Assembly (NCBI GenBank): GCA_019614645.1
Contig: JABWDB010000018.1
Span: 744,001-808,000 of the forward strand
Length of the DNA: 64,000 nt
Reading direction: 5' to 3'
Source: Stratiolaelaps scimitus
Lineage: Eukaryota; Arthropoda; Arachnida; Mesostigmata; Laelapidae
The position numbers were made by a program, and so were the translations under genes. How positions within the stretch are numbered: the stretch's first letter is position 1; the number at the start of each line of letters is the position of its first letter. This document shows, piece after piece, positions 55,476 through 64,000 of this stretch. The notes under the pieces are model-generated. The model was not told the DNA's origin. It saw nothing but the letters and a program-made list of their open reading frames with translations, and did not search any database.

Positions 55476-56830
55476 AACTTCTTCAAGAGGCGAGGAAAGC
55501 CTACAAGAACGCCATCAGGAAGAGCAAGGCAAGCAAGTGGTGGAAGATGACGTATGCTGTAAACCCTATAAAATCGTCATGGACTAACTCAGGTGGCCAC
55601 GATCTACGCTCCCGACACAACTAGTTCAGAGCGCGGTGCGACAGCTCTTTTCAAGCCAGCCAGACCCCACTCGCCCTGATCCGCTCGTAGCATTGGATAG
55701 CATCCCCCGCCCAGCCCGAGAGGGATAGAGGCTGTAATAAGTCGCTCCCCGAAAAGCAATGGGGATCGGGGGTCTCCCCGTACCTGCAGAAGCTCATCGC
55801 TTTCCACCTCAGCGGACGGTCCATTACCTACGGCGAATCTGAGCTTCCTATGACAGCCGGAGTGCCCCAGGGATCTATCCTTGGGGCCACATTCTGGAAC
55901 ATGGCGCACAACGACGTCTTGGAGCTCGTCAACACAGAGGGAGTTCAAACGCTGGCTTACGTGGATGATCTAGCCATCCTCGTAGCAACTCGCGAAAAGG
56001 ACGAACTAGGCAGAAGGGCTCAAGCAGCCGTAGAGGTGGTCAACCGCTGTAAAGGTTGCAAACATCCTGGAGAAATCCTGCCAAGTACTCGCGGAGCATC
56101 AGAAGGCTAGCGTCACTACTCGCGACAGTGGCATAATCAACTGTGATGTACGCGGCGCCCATGTAGGTCCTTAGGGCCATGAAGCTCAAGAAGAATCAGT
56201 TCGCACTCCTGAAAGCCCAAAACAAGATTGCCATAAGAGTGGCCAGAGCCTACAAAACGTCTGAGACGAAGGCCGTGGTTGCGATCGCGAGGCTAGTGCC
56301 ATGGACGAGACTGATCGATGAAAAGATCAGACTCAAAGCACACCCCACACTGGGGAAAGCCGAAGCCAGACTCCAGACGCTGCGCGACTGGCAACAGGAA
56401 TGGACCAATCTTCTGGACACACCCCCAGGCGCGTGGACTCGTCATCTCATCCCTGATCTGATCAAACGGTTCACCAGATCACACGGTGAAACCTCATACT
56501 ACCTGACTCAGGTGCTCAAGGGCCATGGATCTGTATCTACCCAAAATATCTGAAAAAGATAAAGAAAGTCTGATCCCACATGCGGCAAGTGCGATACGGA
56601 CGTTGTTGATGATGTAACGCATACTACCTGCGACTGCCCAGCTCTCGCTGGCACTCGGGAAGGATCACCTGTACTCGCAGATGCTGTGACGGTGCGTGGC
56701 CTCATCGCCGGCATGCTGGAAGACGAGCAGGTATGGGACCGGGTTGCAGCATGGTGGAAAGGATTCTCAAGAAGAAAAATGAGCTGGAGCTTCAACGTAG
56801 GGCGGCCCCCGTCATTGTACAGTCCTCATA
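55388..56830 (+). pseudogene. R1-like non-LTR retrotransposon relic (reverse transcriptase)
   Basis: The pieces are in the family order but in broken frames. 55388-55600 has the spacer before the palm (EARKAYKNAIRKSKASKWW). 55770-56070 has the palm: PYLQKLIAFHLSGRSITYGE, then TAGVPQGSILGATFWN, and the catalytic box YVDD where R1 elements usually have FADD or YADD. 56080-56550 has the thumb and C-terminal region (SIRRLASLLATVA, VMYAAPM, IAIRVARAYKTSETKAVVAI, LIPDLIKRF, YYLTQVLKGHG). 56575-56700 has the CCHC-like knuckle (CGKCD...HTTCDCPAL). Stops interrupt at about 56140-56170 (one replaces the Trp after YAAPM) and 56551. The 5' ORF is missing. It cannot be active. Confidence 0.8.
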
Positions 56831-59800
56831 GGAGCACGAATGAGAGGCACCTCCACCTCGGCCGAAGTAATGCTTTCTGTGTTCCGGGAATGACTGGGGG
56901 ATGTACATCACTGCTTTTAGGGGGCCCAGCACTGGGCTACACTCTCGGGCAAAAACCTTTTGTAGGAATCGCGGGGTATGTGCGTATGCATTTTCAAGTG
57001 TTCCAAAACAAAACCAAAAAAAGTGGCAGGGCCTTACTGTGCTTTGCACATACCGATGCAAAGAAGCTGTTAAATACTTCGACATTTGGTGTGTCACCAG
57101 CTTTTAAAGTAGCATTTACTAGCATCTACTCAATTATTACCCTTGATCCGCTTGTTCGACTATGTAAAGAACTCTTTAGTGTCTGAAGCTAAGAGACCAT
57201 GCTTGAGGAATCCTCAGTCGATATGAATCACATCGACAATATAGGCAGGAGACCACGTAAGTATTTGGGTCAGCCTTTATTAATGCTTTAAGCTTTTTAA
57301 TGTATTTTTGAATGCCCTCGAATTGAGAATATTTACCTTGCTTAGGTGTGAGTCTGTCCATCATGGACAGTATAATGTTAACAAAGCATTCGAATATATG
57401 ATCGTGACACGGCATGTTAAACCATGTGGTCTCCTATTCGTCATTGCTTTCCTTCCAGAATTTCTACTCACATGAGGTCGATATCTGCTCGTTATTTTCA
57501 GGTAGAATTGTGAAATTGAAGGCGCTGTGATCTGCCTTTATAGATGATGAACTTACTATCGGTTTTTCTAAGACGACGAGCTCGGTTATCAGTAGAAGGA
57601 GTGAGTTATTTCTTGCGGGTTGTTCTATCAATTGGAATAAGCTATTTATGGACATTTAAGATGAAAATCAGATATCCACGGGATTGAAAGATTTGCAAAA
57701 GACCTTAAGCAACTGCGCACACACATAATGTGCCCAGTGATCTCTATGAACTCCTTATGAATAGTGTTGAGGATAATTTGTTACACAGCATGAGACGAGG
57801 CGTAGGACATTGTCCTTCAAGTGAATATCAACCGCCAAAGCCTCCATTAGACTACCAATATCCAGGGTGCAACACTAACTTTTTGCTTACAAGCATCAAT
57901 GTGCCTCCTCCTTTAGATTATCTGTTCCTATGGAAAACGCTAAATACCTCATTTAATGAAAGTTCTCTGTCTCTTATGTCAGGAGTCAGCCAGCTCTCAG
58001 AAATAAGAAGTCATTTGATATCGTGTGATGAAACATGTGCCAAGGACGTTCAGCGTTGAGAGACACACCGTTTATGTGCGTGATTTGAATAACATTAGCC
58101 CTATGGTCGCATGCCTCGCTCCGAATGTATTGAGCAATGGACACAATGGCGACGCCCGACCTACGTGGTAGTTTTTCCAGAGACGAGACAGCCAGTGAGG
58201 TGTCCAGGTAAACAACTGACTCATTTTCGCACTCGTTGGTCAGTAGGTTCTGTATCACTTTGTTCAACTATATGACAGTACTTTCGCGACTCGGTATGGG
58301 AGGGATGGAGCATACGACATCACGAACAGAGCGATCGGAAGCGATATTGGTTAGTTTCCTGATCTACGGAAGCAACAGCTGTTGTTATGCCTCATTCGAT
58401 TTTTCGTCCGTATGTTCGAAGATAACCATAAATAGGTCCTGAATGCCTACACGGAAGACTACAAGATTAATCAAAGGGGATCACCCTGACAAGCCATTTC
58501 TCAATTTCATCCACGATGTTGCTAGTAAAGTTCCCTTCATGAGTGTGGACAGCTGCTTTGCGATGATGAGCGGTCCTCGCTTGTAATTCGGCTTTAAATC
58601 GACTTACATTTGAGTAACCTATAGTGGAAAACTACAATTTCGTTAGGTAGCTGTTCGGTTTGCGAATGAGGGTCCAGGTACGTTGGAGTGGGCGGTGGAA
58701 AACTATGGATGGTAGTGGGCAGGGTCTGTCGTGCAGAGCTAGTTCACCTATGACTCACTGAAGCTGGTGAATTAGCTGAGTTATTTTTTCGCAACACATG
58801 GCACGCTGTGATGAACAAACGCGGTCAATACCATTTGAGTCCCCAGGGTCACTACCATCGTCTGTAGCCATTTCAGGCGACGAAGTCCCTCCATTTTGCC
58901 CTCCTGATATAGCTAACCAACATAGGAATCCCAAACCAATGACACAGCGATGTTGAACGACGTTGCCGTAGTGCATCGCTAGCGGGAGTCTGGTGATTTG
59001 TCAACATTGCCAGTCGCGATTGGAGGAGAGAGCAAGGGTGGGGTGAGGGTACACAACGAGGTAGATGATGACGAATCCTACTTCCTACACGCGCACGCAA
59101 AGTTCGAGCCAGCTTTTCGAGCACGTCTTCGCGCGGCGGCAGTCAACTCCCATCCGGCATCGCGAAGACTGATTCCACGGTAGTGGAACTGACAGCTACC
59201 ACCTCGGCGCGGTGAAACCCGAAGCAGTCTTTGACAGTTTGCACAAAGATTGTCATCAGGTTGACTCTGCCGAGCGAATAAGGGCGAGGGGACTGTGCAC
59301 AAATTCAGCGAGAAATTGGCTGGAGCCAAGTTGTTCCACAAGCACGAACGGTCAGGTATTTAAAAAGATACAATTTTTTGCGAAACTGTTGTAGGACATA
59401 TGTGAATTTTTCGATTGGTAGTAACTACGTTGACTACGATGGTTCGCGAGTATACCACCGTAGTCAACATAATAAGTATAACCATTACGCCACATCCATA
59501 AACTCCATACATGTAGCTATAATAGCGTGTTGCGATAATATTTATTTATAATTTACATCTAATGAAAATCCTATTTAAAATGAAGCATTATAGCAATTTC
59601 GCTACCAGAAAACCAACAGGGGGGCACCACTGTACATAGAATCTATATGCAGGTTTCAACGTTGTTTCATCACAAGAAGTCACTTGAGGGTCTCGTCCAT
59701 GCGTTGAATGTCTCCAAGAATCACGCCCGTACTCTTGATAACAGACCTGTTCTTAGATTAGCAAGTAGTCACCGTCAGTTCGTAATGGTGTCAGCGACCA

Positions 59801-59939
59801 CGACCTGCAAAAATGGACTTACACGTTTATATCTAATTGATCGCGGTAAACCTAAACGAGCTTGCCGCAGCACTTTGTTTCAACTAATGGTCCATTTTTT
59901 CTCGTCTGTTCTTTCGGCTATAATATTTTTAACCTATAA
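56831..59939. other. Intergenic region after the LINE relic
   Basis: A 109-codon plus-strand frame (57730-58059; YQPPKPPLDYQYPG, INVPPPLDYLFLW) looks weakly coding but lacks a clear acceptor or donor. A hairpin of 14-base arms (gttgactacgatgg and its complement) lies at about 59429-59468. No gene was called. Confidence 0.35.
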
Positions 59940-60060
59940 GGACTCGAGCCACACCTCCACACGACTTGAACCCGCGGCCTCCGGCATCGGAGGCAGAGAC
60001 AGCCTTACGCAAGACTATAGTTCATAAGGTCTAAGCTGCTGACCACAGAATTTGAACCCC
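59940..60060 (-). repeat. tRNA-derived SINE-like fragment
   Basis: On the minus strand GCGTAAGGCTGTCTCTGCC is followed by a stable GCCTCCG/CGGAGGC arm and a box B (GCGGGTTCAAGTC). No full cloverleaf forms. Confidence 0.4.
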
Positions 60061-63000
60061 CTAATCTGTTGTAACACTCCGCAACGCTGCGGCGATTTAA
60101 CTAATTTACGAAACTTCGCTGAAGCTGAAGGCACGATCCACGATAACATGTTAGCATAACGTCATACATTTCCATAGTGGCTATCTATTTTCTTTAGTAA
60201 AGAAATATCGCGCATAGCCAAACGCGTCTGTTAACAGCAAATGTTGCTGCACGAGTTCATCCTACAGGTCAACCCACTTGCCGCACAGTCGAGCTGGGTT
60301 AGCATCATAGATGGGCATCATTCAATGGCATTTAATTGAATAAATTAAGCGAAAAATAAGCCAACGGCCACATAGTACCCTTTGACGATTGTGCATAGAT
60401 TTCCCAGCTTGACTTGATGATGGCAGCCCAATTGGTGCTGAGACGAAAAATACCCACATTTGGAAAATCGTAAGCTCACCACTCTACGGCGAGCATCTCC
60501 TATCATATAAATATTTCAACTATAAATATTTCTTAAACCTATTCTATAAACCTTAAACCTATAACCCGATGATATATGTTATGTGAATTTGCTGGAGGTA
60601 TTACAAAGTATGCTTCTGCTGTCGAAAAGTCGATGTTCCGTACTTGGAAGCGTCGAGGCGGTCCACCTTCATAAAACGTGACCTCTGTGTATTTGATTCG
60701 CGGCCTGTGTCGTTAAACACGTAGCCTTCCGGTGGCTCAATCTGTGGCAAGGACGCCCAGACTTGTCTCCAACACGGCAAGCGGCATCTGAACTAGAAGT
60801 TTGCCCTGCAGACCGCATCGGGCACCGAGAACACAGAGCAGCTTTGCGTTAAAGTCGATCAAACAATTCATTGGTGCATTCGATGTAGCCAACAAAAATT
60901 CGAAGCAAATGCACAATGACTTCGCCTTCGTGTCTCTATTGCGTTGTTTTCGTAGGCCAAAACATCTATCGCACGTCGATGGGAAAAAACAGCAATCGCG
61001 TTGCGACTGGGAACGATACAGTCTTAGCCAGGAGAAATCGGATGCAAACCAGAATCGTCTTTCCCCTGACGTGCTGAACAAGTTTTCGTGCAATAATTTT
61101 CATTATTTTGATAATGTACGTTTAATAACAAGACGCCAGCAAAAGCTAACCGAATAGACTGACGCGTATACGGGTGGCCTATCGAGGGACGTTACCGCTT
61201 CGGCAGTTTGCCTTCGTCTGGCAATTCAAATTCTATGAAACGTGTAACTGATAACTGAACTCGGGTAATCATACGGACGTCATTACCTCATGGTTCTCGC
61301 GGAAACCAGGCTACTGGAATGACTGCTACTGGCAACCACTGCGATGGGCTCTGTCACAAAAGCCGTTTGAGTGATGTGATGTGCTATGGGAGCTCTATGG
61401 TTATTCATAATATGAAGCGCCAAGAATATGTCGATCGGCACGAGGCAGGTGAGGATACAAAAGAACGTGATTATGATCGGCAGCATTTCGCGCCTGTAAA
61501 CCAAAACGAAAGGCAAAATTAGTTAAATAAATCGAAGAGAGACCAAACGGCTAGAGCAAATTACCATTCCTCTATGACCACTAAGTTATGAGATGGATAG
61601 CATTAGGCGCTGTCTGCTGGTCGAATCCTTCTTTCTTTAAACAACCAATATAGCGTGTAGTCATGCAATTTTGCTTGTAGTACATCATGACTCATAGCAG
61701 TCTCCCGAACATTACGGTCAGGGCACGTACTCTCAATATTGTCACTTAGTACAATATAATCACTTTGTTGATCAAGTGGCTCGATAAACCGACGTTAGAC
61801 AAGATAGACAACCAGTAATCAAATCGTGATGGCTGAGGCGGCAGCGTCACAGTACCTTAGGGATACAGATTAGGAAAATAAATCGAGAGTAGGATCTATC
61901 TGGTGGGATGGGTCTCAGCACGCAAAATCAAACTCTACCGTGGCCTCAGGGATGTGTAGACCTTCCTCTGGAAACTTCTGATAGGAGAAACGCTGATGCC
62001 CAGCAGCAGCACCAAGCAGAAGTTTATTCAAAAAATTTAGAAGTATAGAAACAATCACGAATGATTCCTGACATGCGCGCCCGCGGCAGTATGGACCCCG
62101 TAGCTTTATTGGGGACACCAATACAATGCAGCTGCGAGTACATGATGATACAGTCATCAACGAGCAAGATCATACCTAGCGATAACGCCGGAAAGACATC
62201 ACCAAGATACTGTACAAAGCTTGATATAACAAATTTGATAAATCTTGAAATATTGGCGATAAGGAAATTTCCCCAATACGATTTAATCACCGCTGACGGT
62301 TGCCCTTGTTTGGGCATCAATAGGCTATCCTTCGCCTGCTCAATATAAACAAATATGATACAGCTATGACCGATAGAACCTAGGTTCGCTAGTGCACCCC
62401 CGAATGCGAAGAAACTTTAGATGACAAACCTAGAGCGGCGAAATATAGACATCCAAATCGATGTTCCATGGATGAATATCATTGAAACTGTCCATGGAAA
62501 TTATCATGTTTTCAATCGTGTTTGGGAAGCGATTCCTATGAAAGAGGCGGGTTTGCACATGCAACAAGCATTGATTTAGAAGGACAAAGCGCGTGCCCAC
62601 AAATTGAATTTGAGCCAAATTGACAGCGTACCTTTTCGAGGTTGTGGAACATCCCCGTATCCTCAAGAAGCCTAACTCCTTTCTAACTGTCGACCTATCC
62701 TTCTCACCTCAGTCGGTATTCGAAGGAAATTCAAATACTGGTTAGACTCTTCAGGTCAAACTTCCAACTGCAGATCGCGTAAAACTTGAATCGAGACACG
62801 GTTGCGTAATGCGGCTGTGTCTCGCTGCGATTTCTAATGTGGAGTTCACAGCAGGCGAAATAGAACTGGTCCAGATGTGCAACATATTTTGCATTATCCA
62901 AAGCCAATCGGTTAGTGGAGACCGTTGATATTTAGTGAAAATGTTCCGCTCAATGAAATGCGAGAGCGTTTCATGACTGAAGAAAAAATCTAGAGACGCC

Positions 63001-64000
63001 CAGGTCTCCCGTTTATTGGGGCTCACCTAATTAAGCGCTATCGGTGTGCATGTTGAGAAACATGTCTCGAGGATTTTTTGTATAGAGGTATGCTCTTATT
63101 TCATATGATTGTATGTCTTAAGATAAACAATAATTAGAGAAGTAGTTGTGATCGAAGTATCAGGCTAAGGCATTCATTCTCCCGACCGATGGCGGTGGTA
63201 TTGCCTCTCTGCCTCACAGCAGGCAGATCTTAATAATTAATCTTAAAAGTGATATATTTTAGTCGACGTCCACATTTTTCTGAATACGTCACATTGCAAT
63301 CCATAAAGGGTAGCTACTTAACAATGCAAACCTGGATGGAAGTGCTAAAATGACGGCCTTTATCGAAGATCATAGTATAGGGTGATTTCTTAAACCTCGC
63401 AAGGTTTAGACTAAGACCCATGTAATTATAGTCCTATAGGTTCTATACCCCAAATATTTAATTGGTGATGTAAAATACGCCGACGTCAATTAGATCAAAG
63501 GAAGCAATAGATGTCACAATGAGATATAGTAACGCAAAATAGTAAATATTCATCCATTGAGAATTATTTAAGAGCATAGTCTCCGTGCGTTTGAAGAAAA
63601 TTTTCTCCTCTAAAAAAAAAAAGAAAAAAGCATGGTCTGCAATATGCGAATCTGTATTTGACGAAGTTACCAGTGCACGACATATCCAAAAAATGGTGAA
63701 GAATCAGGAAAGCGTCACACCATGCCGGGTCAGAACGATTTTGAACAAGACTACGTATGGTCTTGCTTGATGCGGTTGCATCTGAAACAGGCTGAATTCT
63801 TATGGGTGCACAGTTCGCTGGCCAGGGCGCTTAAGTCTCTGCAGCGTGGCATAGAATGAGGGCAAGAAATCAGAGTTGTTCAAGGTCCTATTCAAGAGTC
63901 ACACGTATGATTTCTTATCAAAGTGCGATCACAATTAGTCACCCGAATAGACGTACGCGGTCATGAACTCAAATCGTTTACGTGAGAGAACAGTGTCCAT
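60061..64000. other. Distal region without a supported gene
   Basis: Open frames of 95-118 codons occur on both strands at 60737-61157 and 62024-62348, overlapping each other, and I recognise none. A poly-A-rich patch (63609-63630) gives a Lys run in a 61-codon frame. The last 600 bases are AT-rich and featureless. Confidence 0.35.

Noticed and set aside
62024..62320. Minus-strand frame with LLVDDCI resembling a polymerase box
   Set aside because: The surrounding residues do not follow the order of reverse-transcriptase motifs. Probably chance.
1..64000. CRISPR arrays, bacterial operons, phage or virus genes
   Set aside because: Nothing with regular spacers, ribosome binding sites or viral proteins was seen. 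The window is ordinary animal chromosomal DNA in structure.

Overview
The window is animal nuclear DNA, most likely from an arthropod; a chelicerate such as a mite is my guess, with low confidence. Genes are split by GT-AG introns and spaced widely. AT microsatellites are everywhere. The transposon relics are R1-like LINE, Tc1/mariner, tRNA-derived SINE and a fold-back element, and R1-type LINEs point to arthropods. There are no operons or bacterial signals. All multi-exon models here were built by hand from splice signals, reading phase and protein pattern.

Left part (1-14.3 kb). Two small membrane-protein genes lie on the plus strand at 1869-2753 and 4917-6974. Each has a hydrophilic N-terminal exon, a phase-2 intron placed directly before the membrane segment, and a second exon that opens with that segment. 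Between and after them are a Tc1-like relic (3625-3981), a mariner/Tc1-like transposase relic on the minus strand (8424-9133), a long perfect hairpin (9318-9390) and a tRNA-derived relic (10818-10912). A 77-residue membrane-protein ORF (13908-14141) sits just before the largest gene.

Middle (14.3-25.4 kb). A nine-exon plus-strand gene encodes a two-pore-domain (K2P) potassium-channel-like protein of about 590 residues. All four membrane segments and both pore loops can be recognised, but neither pore loop keeps the GYG/GFG selectivity filter.

Right part (25.4-64 kb). It holds a tRNA-Thr(UGU) gene, several short unrecognised gene candidates, and a nested repeat at 33.0-34.6 kb in which a 250-bp SINE sits inside one arm of a long inverted-repeat element next to a mariner relic. 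A large mucin-like gene lies on the minus strand (46954-52212), made of about 165 copies of an eight-residue Ser/Thr/Pro repeat. It has the same exon layout as the two small membrane genes on the left. A second, 5'-truncated SINE copy lies at 54.4 kb, and a decayed R1-like LINE (55.4-56.8 kb) is preceded by an inverted duplication of its own 5' end.

The main biological signals are the filterless K2P-like channel and the three genes sharing the tail + phase-2 intron + membrane-segment layout, which range from a tail anchor to a giant mucin.
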